The notes under the pieces were generated by a model, which did not search any database, was not told where the DNA came from, and saw only the letters and a list, made by a program, of their open reading frames with translations. 64,000 nucleotides of DNA from Thiothrix unzii (GTDB lineage Bacteria > Pseudomonadota > Gammaproteobacteria > Thiotrichales > Thiotrichaceae): the NCBI RefSeq assembly GCF_017901175.1, contig NZ_CP072793.1:620001-684000 (forward strand), given 5' to 3'. A program made the translations under genes and the position numbers. Positions 15,653 to 23,621 of this stretch are shown here, one piece after another (the first letter of the stretch is position 1; each line of letters starts with the position of its first letter).

Positions 15653-16681
15653 ATGAAACCTTTGAAAAGCACCGGCTTGATGCTCACCACTAGCCTGCTC
15701 ATGGTTGCCTGCGGCGGTGGGGGCGGTGGCGGAACGACTACTACAACAACACCGACGACACCCACAACAACGACTTTTGCGGTTACAGGCAGCGTTCCCG
15801 GCACTCTCATTGAAGCATTTTGCTCCGATAATCGTGTTTACAGTACGCAATCTGTTCAAAACGGTAGTGCACAACACCCTTTCACCCTCAATTTGCCTCA
15901 GGGTGTCAAATGTCGCCTTGTCATGATAACCAACGAAAATGATCCGAACAATCGGGTCGTAACGCCTATTCGTCTGCGACGTGGCACGACGACCAGTATT
16001 GCTTTCAGCGGTGTAGCGGGTAGCGATGTCAATTTGGGTTATGTCGATCTCAAATTGAGCCGCATAGCAATGCGGGCAGATAGTAATAGTGACGGCGTTG
16101 AGGATGCGCCGTTTGATATTGATGCTCCTACGAGCGCAACTGTTGATAGTATCTTTGCTGATACGATGGATACCGACCGGGATGGCATCATTGATACCTA
16201 TGAAGATGATGACGGCGATCACGTTCCTAACCGTCACGATGACGACGATGACGGTGACGGCACGCCGGATTTGACGGATAACGACTTCGACAGCGACCAT
16301 GATGGTCTGGGTGATGACGAAGATTCAGACGACGATAATGATGGTGACAACGACGGTGACAACACCCCTGTCGGTGGCGGTAACAGCAATATTATTGTAC
16401 CGGATGGTGGACGTTTACTGGCATCACAATGCTTTCAGTGCCATGGCACTGAAGGCCGCTCAGTCAGCCGCATTGAAGGACTAGCAGGTGAAGCTGGTGA
16501 AATTGCCAGTGAAATGCAAGAAATGAAATACAGCACTAACCTAAACGACATTATGCACCGCCAAGCTAAAGGTTATTCCGACAGTGAAATTCAAGCTATT
16601 GCTGCTTACTTTGCTAACAGATACGGTGGAAATAGCACAGGTGGCAATGATAGTGATGGCGATGGTGACGACGACGATTAA
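15653..16681 (+). CDS. Lipoprotein with acidic Ca-binding-type repeats fused to an FccA-like cytochrome c
   Basis: A 342-residue protein. A lipobox (LLMVAC, C20) is followed by a Gly7 and Thr/Pro-rich linker, then a beta-rich domain (about 40-140). Next come Asp-rich repeats of the thrombospondin type-3 kind (about 143-240; DSNSDGVED, DTDRDGIID, DGDGTPD), and finally a monohaem cytochrome c domain with CFQCH at 260-264 and Met-containing EMQEM as possible sixth ligand. The cytochrome part is clearly similar to the separate FccA at 21809. With FccB encoded 49 bases downstream, this is presumably the electron acceptor of a membrane-tethered flavocytochrome c sulfide dehydrogenase. The fusion to Ca-type repeats is unusual. 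Confidence 0.8.
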   Translation: MKPLKSTGLMLTTSLLMVACGGGGGGGTTTTTTPTTPTTTTFAVTGSVPGTLIEAFCSDNRVYSTQSVQNGSAQHPFTLNLPQGVKCRLVMITNENDPNNRVVTPIRLRRGTTTSIAFSGVAGSDVNLGYVDLKLSRIAMRADSNSDGVEDAPFDIDAPTSATVDSIFADTMDTDRDGIIDTYEDDDGDHVPNRHDDDDDGDGTPDLTDNDFDSDHDGLGDDEDSDDDNDGDNDGDNTPVGGGNSNIIVPDGGRLLASQCFQCHGTEGRSVSRIEGLAGEAGEIASEMQEMKYSTNLNDIMHRQAKGYSDSEIQAIAAYFANRYGGNSTGGNDSDGDGDDDD

Positions 16682-16730
16682 TTTCTGACACCAATCACCT
16701 TTAACTTTATTACTTACCGGATTTATTACC

Positions 16731-17981
16731 ATGAATAGCTTTAATCGTCGCCAATTTTTGAAAACTATTAGCTTGGCATCTGTAGCGGGAGCGTTCCCGA
16801 ACATTGTAAAAGCAGCCATTATCCGCCCACACATTGTCGTCATTGGTGGCGGCTTTGCCGGGGCAACGGCTGCAAAATACCTGCGCCACTGGTCAACAGC
16901 GGTGGATGTGACACTCATTGAAGTCAACGCCAATTACAACTCCTGCATCTTGAGTAATTTGGTATTGAATAATCAAATGAACCTCGGTCAAATTACCTTT
17001 AACTACAATATCTTAGCGCAGCAATACGGTATCCGGGTTATTAACGACTGGGTGAATAGCGTCGATGGTCAAAACCAAACGATCAGCTTACGCAATGGCA
17101 CAACACTCGGATATGACCGCTTGATTATCGCTCCCGGTGTGCAATTTTTAAATGTCGCCGGTTTGGATAGCAATCGCATTCCTCACGCATGGAAAGCCGG
17201 AACACAAACCACCTTACTGCAACAGCAATTGGCTGCTATGCCTAATAACGGCAAATTTGTGATGACTATTCCAGCCGCACCGTACCGCTGCCCACCGGGG
17301 CCTTACGAACGTGCTTGCGTAATAGCTGATTACTTGCGCACTAATAAACCCGGTGCAACTGTCACCATTTTAGATGCTAATGCCGACATTGTGGCGGAAC
17401 GCCAGACGTTTAGTCAGGCTTTCAATGTGACTTACAACGGCATTATCGAGTATGTGCCTAATGCGGTACTCCAATCGGTCGACTCTGATCAACGCATTGC
17501 GCATACCAGTTTGGGCGATTACCGCGCCGATGTCCTCAATGTTATTCCGCCGCAAAGTGCGGGTGAAATTATTCATACCACTGGTTTAGCCAATGTTGGT
17601 GGGAAGTGGGCGGGCGTTAACCCGCTTAGCTATGAATCAACCGCCATTGCAAACATTCACGTTATTGGCGACTCACAAGGTACAGGACAACCCAAGGCAG
17701 GTCATATTGCCAATGCAGAAGCGAAAGTTTGTGCCGATGCCATTTTACGTTTACTAAACAATGCACCGCCATTCGCTGCTCCTGTGACTAACTCGGCTTG
17801 TTATAGCCCCATCACAGCAACAACGGCTTCGTGGTTAACGGCTGTTTACGCTTATGATGCAACGACGGGAACGATGAAAGTTGTCCCTGAATCCAGCGGC
17901 GAAGCAACAACACACACCGCTCAAAACTACCGTAGGATGTTAGATTGGGCTAATAGTTTGTTTGCTGACACTTTTGCCTAA
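16731..17981 (+). CDS. fccB: Flavocytochrome c sulfide dehydrogenase flavoprotein subunit, copy 1
   Basis: A 416-residue FAD enzyme of the FccB/SoxF family that oxidises sulfide in the periplasm and passes electrons to a cytochrome c subunit. A twin-arginine signal (NRRQFLK, residues 5-11) fits export of a folded flavoprotein. The dinucleotide fold shows VVIGGGFAGA (about 36-45). The redox-disulfide regions PYRCPPGPYERAC (C187, C196) and NSACYSP (C357) are conserved, as is the FAD-domain VIGDSQ...PKAGHIANAEAK. It follows the cytochrome lipoprotein gene and probably forms a two-gene operon with it. Confidence 0.9.
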   Translation: MNSFNRRQFLKTISLASVAGAFPNIVKAAIIRPHIVVIGGGFAGATAAKYLRHWSTAVDVTLIEVNANYNSCILSNLVLNNQMNLGQITFNYNILAQQYGIRVINDWVNSVDGQNQTISLRNGTTLGYDRLIIAPGVQFLNVAGLDSNRIPHAWKAGTQTTLLQQQLAAMPNNGKFVMTIPAAPYRCPPGPYERACVIADYLRTNKPGATVTILDANADIVAERQTFSQAFNVTYNGIIEYVPNAVLQSVDSDQRIAHTSLGDYRADVLNVIPPQSAGEIIHTTGLANVGGKWAGVNPLSYESTAIANIHVIGDSQGTGQPKAGHIANAEAKVCADAILRLLNNAPPFAAPVTNSACYSPITATTASWLTAVYAYDATTGTMKVVPESSGEATTHTAQNYRRMLDWANSLFADTFA

Positions 17982-18004
17982 CAATTCTCTTGTGCCGTAG
18001 AGGA

Positions 18005-18038
18005 TGCTTTCCTTAAGGCTTCTTTAAGAGTCGGGGCG
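18005..18038 (+). promoter_or_regulatory. 34-base element B with PmrA/QseB-type box, upstream of SHP
   Basis: CTTAAG-GCTTC-TTTAAG (18012-18028) again fits YTTAAK-N5-YTTAAK, and 31 of 34 bases match element A at 15461. It lies about 49 bases before the SHP cytochrome gene, the normal position for an OmpR-family activator site. The operon it precedes encodes a QseB-like regulator, so positive autoregulation is likely. Confidence 0.6.
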
Positions 18039-18076
18039 CAAGATAGCAGCATGATTCATACCCAAGAGAGGTTATT

Positions 18077-18490
18077 ATGTTGTTGCCCCGATACTTACAA
18101 GCTGCGACTGTTTGCAGCGTTTTTTTAGCCAGTGCCGTATTTGCTGAAACGCCACAAGTGATACTTGACGGTTACAGCGCACAAGCCAAAACCGAAGCGG
18201 CTGATTTCCAAGGCTTTAATGCCGAACGTGGTAAGCTGTTTTTCAATAATACCCACGGTAATGACTGGAGCTGTGCCAGTTGCCATACGTCCAACCCTGC
18301 TGATCCGGGCAAACACGCTAAAACGGATAAAGCGATTGACCCGTTAGCCCCTTCCGCTAATGCCGAACGTTTCACTGAAATCAAAAAAGTGGAAAAGTGG
18401 TTTAAGCGTAACTGCGGCGATGTGCTGGATCGTGAATGTACATCGTTGGAAAAAGGCGATGTGTTGACGTATTTAATGGCAATTCAGTAA
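18077..18490 (+). CDS. shp: SHP-type (sphaeroides haem protein, DUF1924) cytochrome c
   Basis: A 137-residue exported class I cytochrome with a signal peptide (cleavage near VFAETP) and one haem site SCASCH. The C-terminal NCGDVLDRECT has two more cysteines, probably a disulfide, and an Asn that in this family serves as a displaceable sixth ligand, so that SHP binds oxygen or NO. The gene is followed by a dihaem cytochrome, a membrane cytochrome b and a two-component system, the typical SHP gene neighbourhood. AGAGAGG precedes the ATG. Physiological role of SHP is unsettled. Confidence 0.88.
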   Translation: MLLPRYLQAATVCSVFLASAVFAETPQVILDGYSAQAKTEAADFQGFNAERGKLFFNNTHGNDWSCASCHTSNPADPGKHAKTDKAIDPLAPSANAERFTEIKKVEKWFKRNCGDVLDRECTSLEKGDVLTYLMAIQ

Positions 18491-18501
18491 GGAGTTACTC
18501 A

Positions 18502-19050
18502 ATGTTATTCAACGCAAAAAAATCCACGGTTGCGGTGACGTTGGCGGTCTTATTGTTATCCGGTTTTGGCGCAATGCAAGTATTAGCCGATGATGACGAA
18601 CACGAAGGCCGCGAACGCAGTGAATCACACGAAGGGCGCGACGGTGGTACAAAAGGGCGTATGCTCACCGCTACCAATGCAACCTTTCAAGCAGAATGCA
18701 GTGCTTGTCACATGGCTTATCCGCCCGGCTTGTTGTCTGCCGCTTCGTGGAAAGAAATGATGGGTACGCTGGATAAGCATTTCGACACGGATGCGAGTTT
18801 GGATGAAGCGACGATTGCTGAAATCCTACCTTTCCTTGAGGCCAATGCGGGGACATCACGTAAAGCCGATAGCGGTGCAAAGCCAGTGTTGCGCATTACC
18901 GAAACGGGTTGGTTCAAGCATGAACACGACGAAATATCCCCCGCGACGTGGAAGCGAGATTCCATCAAAAGTGCCTCCAACTGCATGGCGTGCCATACCA
19001 GTGCGGATAAAGGCAACTTTGACGAAGATAACGTGCGCATCCCAAAGTAA
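18502..19050 (+). CDS. dhc: Dihaem cytochrome c (DHC), SHP partner
   Basis: A 182-residue exported cytochrome with a signal peptide (cleavage after QVLA) and a charged Glu/His/Arg/Asp-rich segment (about 30-50). Two haem sites follow, CSACH and CMACH, near residues 70 and 169. It matches the DHC family, the electron donor to SHP. I start at the ATG at 18502, which has GGAG at a good distance; an earlier in-frame ATG lies inside the SHP gene and would spoil the signal peptide. It sits 11 bases after shp and 12 before the cytochrome b gene. Confidence 0.88.
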   Translation: MLFNAKKSTVAVTLAVLLLSGFGAMQVLADDDEHEGRERSESHEGRDGGTKGRMLTATNATFQAECSACHMAYPPGLLSAASWKEMMGTLDKHFDTDASLDEATIAEILPFLEANAGTSRKADSGAKPVLRITETGWFKHEHDEISPATWKRDSIKSASNCMACHTSADKGNFDEDNVRIPK

Positions 19051-19062
19051 GGAGATAATGTT

Positions 19063-19674
19063 ATGTTGCAACGTATTTTAGTTTGGGATTTACCCACCCG
19101 TGTATTCCACTGGTCGTTCGCCTTGTCTTTTGCGGGTGCTTATTTGACGGCTGAATCCGAGCGTTACCGCGACATCCATCTGGCGTTGGGCTATGTGTTC
19201 TTAGGAATGCTGGTGTTTCGCTTGGTGTGGGGATTAGTCGGCACGGCTTATGTGCGTTTTCGCGCATTTTGGTTTAAACCGGCTGAAATCGTTGCTTACT
19301 TGCGTGCTTTACTTAGCCCACACCCGCAGCATTACGTGGGGCATAACCCAGCCGGGGGCGTGGCGATTTTCTTATTGCTGGCCTTGGGCTTGCTGATCAG
19401 TGTCAGTGGCTTAGGGCTGTATTGGGAAATTGGCGACGAAGATTGGTTTGAGGAATTACACGAAATCGCCGCCAATGTGATGTTGCTGGTAGTGGGCGTG
19501 CATATTGCCGGAGTGCTGGTCAGTAGCGTGTTGCACAAGGAAAATCTGGTACGTGCGATGTTTAACGGCTACAAGCAAGCCATCAATGCGGTTAGCATTC
19601 CGCACCATTACACTTGGCTGGGTATCAGTATGTTGGTGGTAATGCTGGTGTTTCTTGGTGTTTATCTGCAATAG
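19063..19674 (+). CDS. Membrane cytochrome b (b561/hydrogenase type) of the SHP-DHC module
   Basis: A 203-residue four-helix inner-membrane cytochrome b. Haem-ligand histidines are visible in TRVFHWSFA, RDIHLALGY, ELHEIAAN and VGVHIAG. It resembles the Ni/Fe-hydrogenase cytochrome b subunit family and presumably carries electrons from the quinone pool to DHC and on to SHP. AAGGAG precedes the ATG. It is third in the operon; the response regulator gene begins 9 bases later. Confidence 0.88.
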   Translation: MLQRILVWDLPTRVFHWSFALSFAGAYLTAESERYRDIHLALGYVFLGMLVFRLVWGLVGTAYVRFRAFWFKPAEIVAYLRALLSPHPQHYVGHNPAGGVAIFLLLALGLLISVSGLGLYWEIGDEDWFEELHEIAANVMLLVVGVHIAGVLVSSVLHKENLVRAMFNGYKQAINAVSIPHHYTWLGISMLVVMLVFLGVYLQ

Positions 19675-19683
19675 GTTGGGGTC

Positions 19684-20352
19684 ATGCGCATATTGGTGGT
19701 GGAAGACGATGCCCTGTTGGGTGATGCGATTCAGGCGGGGCTGCAACAGGATGGTCATGCGGTCGACTGGGTGCGCGATGGTTTACAAGCTGATCATGCA
19801 TTGGCTACCGAAGCTTATGCGGCAGTGGTGTTGGATCTGGGTTTGCCAGGGTTATCGGGGCTGGACGTGTTGCAACGCTTACGCCAACGTCAATCCACGT
19901 TACCCGTGTTAATCCTGACGGCGCGTGATACGGTGGAAGACCGTATTCAGGGCTTGGATCAAGGTGCGGATGATTACCTCGTGAAACCGTTTGATATGGG
20001 TGAGCTGTTTGCACGGTTACGCGCCCTGATTCGCCGCGCTAATGGTCACGCTACCCCGGTGTTGTGTGTGGGTGAGGTAGAACTTGATCCGGCTGGGCAT
20101 CAGGTCAGGTATCGCGGGGAACTGGTGGAGTTGGCTTCCCGCGAATTCACGGTGTTGCAAGCACTGATGCTGAATGCAGGCAGGGTGTTGTCTCGCGCCC
20201 AACTCGAAGACAAACTCTATGCGTGGGGGCAAGAAGTTGAAAGCAATACGGTGGAAGTCCACATCCATCACCTGCGCCGCAAGCTTTACCCCGGATTGGT
20301 CGAAACCATCCGTGGTGTCGGTTACTTAATTCCTCGTGCGAAGGCGGTGTGA
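19684..20352 (+). CDS. QseB/PmrA-like response regulator
   Basis: A 222-residue OmpR-family regulator: receiver (1-115) with E7/D8/D9, phospho-acceptor D51 in VLDLGLPG and K101 in DDYLVKPF; winged helix (about 125-218) ending TIRGVGYLI. It is clearly of the QseB/PmrA branch, whose members bind CTTAA direct repeats with 11-base period. Two such boxes occur nearby (15468 and 18012), so control of the SHP operon and of the LuxR/eptA or fcc unit is likely. Its kinase is encoded one base downstream. Confidence 0.9.
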   Translation: MRILVVEDDALLGDAIQAGLQQDGHAVDWVRDGLQADHALATEAYAAVVLDLGLPGLSGLDVLQRLRQRQSTLPVLILTARDTVEDRIQGLDQGADDYLVKPFDMGELFARLRALIRRANGHATPVLCVGEVELDPAGHQVRYRGELVELASREFTVLQALMLNAGRVLSRAQLEDKLYAWGQEVESNTVEVHIHHLRRKLYPGLVETIRGVGYLIPRAKAV

Positions 20353-20353
20353 G

Positions 20354-21664
20354 ATGTCATTACGGCAACGTTTATTGTTGTTGGTATTAGCGGCAGTAAC
20401 GTTGGTGTGGATGGGGGCAGCGACTTTCACGTATTACGATGCCCAGCACGAACTCAATGAAGTGTTAGATGCACACTTAGAGCAATCAGCCACGCTGTTG
20501 ATTGCGCAATCTGCCCACGAATTAGAAGACGATGATGATGAGAAACACGCGCCATTGTTACACAAGTATTCCCGTCGCGTGGCTTTCCAGGTCTGGGAAG
20601 AGGGTAGCGAACTAAAACTGCATTCCGCCAATGCACCGGCTGTGCCGTTCGCGGGTAATGAACAAGGTTTCAGTGATTCATTCATCGACGGGCAACATTG
20701 GCGCGTGTTTAGTAAGTGGGATCGTTCCGGGGAATTGCTCATCCATGTGGCGGAATTGGTCGAAATGCGCGATGAATTGGCGCGTGACATTACCGGCAGA
20801 CTGTTACTCCCGCTATTGCTAACCTTACCGGTTCTCGCGGGTTTGCTGTGGTGGATAGTCGCGGTAAGCCTGCGCCCCTTAGTGAAGTTGACGCAAGCTG
20901 TTGCCAGTCGCCAACCAGATAATCTTGCACCTTTGACGGTGGTAGCCCCACGCGAAGTGATGCCGCTGATTGAACGCCTCAATCACTTGTTTGCCCGTAC
21001 CAGTAAACTGATCGAAAACGAACGCCGCTTTACGGCTGATGCCGCCCACGAATTACGCACCCCCGTTGCTGCGATCAAAGCCCAAGTGCAGGTGGCGCAA
21101 GGTGCAACCACACCCTTGGAACGCAAGCGGGCATTGGATAATGCGATTCACGGCTGTAATCGCGCCACGCATTTAATCGGGCAGTTATTGACGTTAGCGC
21201 GTTTGGAACATGCCGATACCCAGCTATTGCAAGATTGCTCGTTACGCAGTTTAGCAGCGAGTGTCATCGCGGATATTGCCCCGCAAGCAGTGGAGTCGGG
21301 GATTCAATTGGCGTTGTTGGAGGGTGATGACATCCATGTGCGCGGTTTACCTGCATTATTGCAAGTGCTGTTACGTAACTTATTGGATAACGCAGTGCGT
21401 TACACACCCGCAGGTACGCAAGTCCAAGTCACTATCGGGCAACAAGCGGGCAAACCGTTTCTGCAAGTCAGTGACGATGGGCAAGGTTTGCCCGCAGCGG
21501 AACTGGCGAAAATTTCCCAACGCTTTTACCGCGCTCTCGGTACATCGGTTAGCGGGAGCGGCTTGGGCTTATCCATTGTGCAACGTATCGCCGAAATTCA
21601 TCAGGCGCAGGTTCAGGTGACTTCGGTTGAAGGACAGGGTTTGGGTGTTGTTGTCACTTTTTAG
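20354..21664 (+). CDS. QseC-like sensor histidine kinase
   Basis: A 436-residue inner-membrane kinase with helices at about 8-28 and 150-172 enclosing a periplasmic sensor of roughly 120 residues that is rich in Asp/Glu (LEDDDDEKH near 58-65). The HAMP segment follows, then phospho-acceptor H232 in FTADAAHELRTPVAA. N box (LLRNLLDNAVRYTP), G1 (DDGQGLP) and G2 (GSGLGLSIV) are intact. I start at ATG 20354, one base after the regulator's stop. The acidic sensor patch recalls metal-sensing in PmrB/PhoQ, but the signal could equally be redox-related given the cytochrome neighbours. Confidence 0.88.
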   Translation: MSLRQRLLLLVLAAVTLVWMGAATFTYYDAQHELNEVLDAHLEQSATLLIAQSAHELEDDDDEKHAPLLHKYSRRVAFQVWEEGSELKLHSANAPAVPFAGNEQGFSDSFIDGQHWRVFSKWDRSGELLIHVAELVEMRDELARDITGRLLLPLLLTLPVLAGLLWWIVAVSLRPLVKLTQAVASRQPDNLAPLTVVAPREVMPLIERLNHLFARTSKLIENERRFTADAAHELRTPVAAIKAQVQVAQGATTPLERKRALDNAIHGCNRATHLIGQLLTLARLEHADTQLLQDCSLRSLAASVIADIAPQAVESGIQLALLEGDDIHVRGLPALLQVLLRNLLDNAVRYTPAGTQVQVTIGQQAGKPFLQVSDDGQGLPAAELAKISQRFYRALGTSVSGSGLGLSIVQRIAEIHQAQVQVTSVEGQGLGVVVTF

Positions 21665-21808
21665 TCAGATAACGAGTGTTATGGGACAAATAGCCTATAT
21701 GATTTGACTATACGCAATTGCTATTCAATGTATTATTTGACCGATGCAAGTAATTAATGACCCCAATAAACTTGCCACTTCGACCATGATACCAGCGAGG
21801 GAAACCCC

Positions 21809-22108
21809 ATGAAACGATTGTTGATTATCACAACAGTATGCTTACTGTTGCCTGCTTTTGCCTATGCAAACCCCGCCACACTTAATCACCCCGGACGTAC
21901 ACTTGCCGCCAACTGTTTCCAATGCCACGGTACTGATGGCTACGGCATGGAACATCTGGCAGGTGAAAGAGTTTCCGAAATTGTCGATGAATTACAGGAA
22001 ATGCAGTTTGAACCTGCCCGCAAGGACATTATGGCTGTCCACGCGCAGGCTTACACCGCTGAAGAGATCAAGTTGATCGCTGACTATTTTTCTAAACAAC
22101 CAAAATAA
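21809..22108 (+). CDS. fccA: Flavocytochrome c sulfide dehydrogenase cytochrome subunit
   Basis: A 99-residue exported monohaem cytochrome c: signal peptide to about residue 20 (cleavage after AYA), haem site CFQCH at about 36-40, and a Met in LQEMQF as likely sixth ligand. It is the conventional, stand-alone form of the cytochrome domain that is fused to a lipoprotein at 15653. It accepts electrons from FccB, encoded 12 bases downstream. GCGAGGG precedes the ATG. No CTTAA box is found in the 144 bases upstream, so it may be controlled differently from the first fcc locus. Confidence 0.88.
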   Translation: MKRLLIITTVCLLLPAFAYANPATLNHPGRTLAANCFQCHGTDGYGMEHLAGERVSEIVDELQEMQFEPARKDIMAVHAQAYTAEEIKLIADYFSKQPK

Positions 22109-22120
22109 CCGGGGCGCAAT

Positions 22121-23422
22121 ATGCAACGCAGAGACTTTTTACACTATCTCAGTGCTGGTGCTGCACTGGGGATGATGGCTCCGTTTGGTAATCTTCTTGC
22201 GGCGACGGGCCCCACCATGCCAGGTAATACCGGCGCGAATGGTCGAGTTGTCGTTATTGGCGGTGGCATGGCAGGCACGACTGTCGCTAAGTATTTACGC
22301 TTGTGGGGCGGAACGGGGGTGCAAGTCACGCTGGTTGAGCCAAATCCCACCTATATTTCCAATATTTTCAGTAACAAAGTGCTGACTGGTGAACGTACTT
22401 TGACGCAGTTGTCGTACAAGTACGGCACATTGACCAGCAAGTATGGCGTTAAACTCATCACTAAATCCGTGGTGGCTATTGATCCGACAGGTCAGCAAGT
22501 GCTGCTCAACGATGGGAGCAAATTGCTCTATGACCGTTTGGTGATTGCGCCGGGAATTGATTTTGATGCGTTACCGATGTCAGGCACTGCTGCTGCTCAA
22601 GCCAAGGTGGTACATGCGTGGAAAGCAGGGGTGCAAACCACTTCTTTGCAATCCCAGATTAAGGCCATGACCAAAACGGATACATTCATCCTGACCATTC
22701 CGGCGAAGCCTTACCGTTGCCCGCCGGGGCCGTATGAGCGTGCTTGTGTGGTGGCTGATTATTTGACGCGCACTGCAAAAACCAAGGGCGCGAAAGTACT
22801 GGTGTTGGATGCCAATCCCGGTATTCAAGCCGAAGTGGAAAACTTCACATATGCCTTCAAAACGATTCACAAAAACATTACATACGTTCCAAATGCAGTC
22901 ATCAGCAGCATTGACGCTACTACCAGTATCAGCAAGGTTAACACTAGCGTAGGTAGTTTCTCCGGCAAGGTTGTTAATGCCATTCCGCCGCATAAAGCAG
23001 GCAAAATCATTACCGATAACCCACTACTTGCCAGTGTTGGCGGGCGTTGGGCTGGGGTAAATGTATTGAGCTATGAATCTAATACTGTACCTAACATTCA
23101 CGTTATCGGTGATGCTGCTGCAACTACCCAGCCAAAAGCAGGGCACATTGCTAATGCTGAAGCTAAAGTGTGTGCGGATGCGATTGTGCATTTGTTACGT
23201 GGCGAAGCGGTTAACCCGTCTCCCATGACCAATTCCGCCTGTTACACGCCGATTACCAACACAACGGCTTCTTGGCTGTCCGTGGTTTATCGCTATGATC
23301 CTGCAACAGGCACGATGTTGCCAACAGGTAATGGTGTTACGGAATCCAGTGGTATCAATAAAGATAACCACGAAGAAATGCTCAAATGGTTCAGTAATTT
23401 GATGTCTGATACCTTCGCTTAA
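22121..23422 (+). CDS. fccB: Flavocytochrome c sulfide dehydrogenase flavoprotein subunit, copy 2
   Basis: A 433-residue paralogue of the enzyme at 16731, with a twin-arginine signal (QRRDFL), FAD fold VVVIGGGMAGTT, the PYRCPPGPYERAC and NSACYTP cysteine regions, and the PKAGHIANAEAK segment. It oxidises sulfide in the periplasm with FccA as acceptor. Compared with copy 1 it has about 17 extra residues, mostly after the signal (TMPGNTGANG) and near the C-terminus. A strong terminator follows, so fccA-fccB form a closed operon. Confidence 0.92.
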   Translation: MQRRDFLHYLSAGAALGMMAPFGNLLAATGPTMPGNTGANGRVVVIGGGMAGTTVAKYLRLWGGTGVQVTLVEPNPTYISNIFSNKVLTGERTLTQLSYKYGTLTSKYGVKLITKSVVAIDPTGQQVLLNDGSKLLYDRLVIAPGIDFDALPMSGTAAAQAKVVHAWKAGVQTTSLQSQIKAMTKTDTFILTIPAKPYRCPPGPYERACVVADYLTRTAKTKGAKVLVLDANPGIQAEVENFTYAFKTIHKNITYVPNAVISSIDATTSISKVNTSVGSFSGKVVNAIPPHKAGKIITDNPLLASVGGRWAGVNVLSYESNTVPNIHVIGDAAATTQPKAGHIANAEAKVCADAIVHLLRGEAVNPSPMTNSACYTPITNTTASWLSVVYRYDPATGTMLPTGNGVTESSGINKDNHEEMLKWFSNLMSDTFA

Positions 23423-23428
23423 AAAGCC

Positions 23429-23461
23429 AACGGAGGCATGACCATCATGTCTCCGTTTTCC
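23429..23461 (+). terminator. Intrinsic terminator of the second fccAB operon
   Basis: AACGGAGGCATGA (23429-23441) pairs with TCATGTCTCCGTT (23445-23457) in a 13-base stem with one G-T pair and a 3-base loop, followed by TT and C-rich sequence. It begins 7 bases after the fccB stop. Confidence 0.75.
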
Positions 23462-23621
23462 CTATAGGTCATTCCACCTACATGGCTTTACGTATTCATC
23501 CCCATTTTCCCACGCTTATAACATCTGTCTGATAGGGACGTTTGTTCGCTTGTTGTGGCTTGTGTCGGAGACTAGATTGCTTTGCATGAACTTCGCCACA
23601 GTTTGACAAGGAACAAATTTG

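Noticed and set aside
15635-16300. Open frame of 221 codons antisense to the cytochrome lipoprotein
   Set aside because: Its Val/Ile-rich repeats mirror the Asp-codon repeats of the real gene on the opposite strand.
16089-16380. Asp-codon-rich repeats as a possible CRISPR or tandem-repeat array
   Set aside because: The repeats are irregular GAT/GAC codon runs that encode calcium-type motifs in frame; no constant repeat-spacer pattern.
21704-21736. Sigma-70 promoter TTGACT ... TATTAT before fccA
   Set aside because: The spacer would be 21 bases, too long; no better pair was found.
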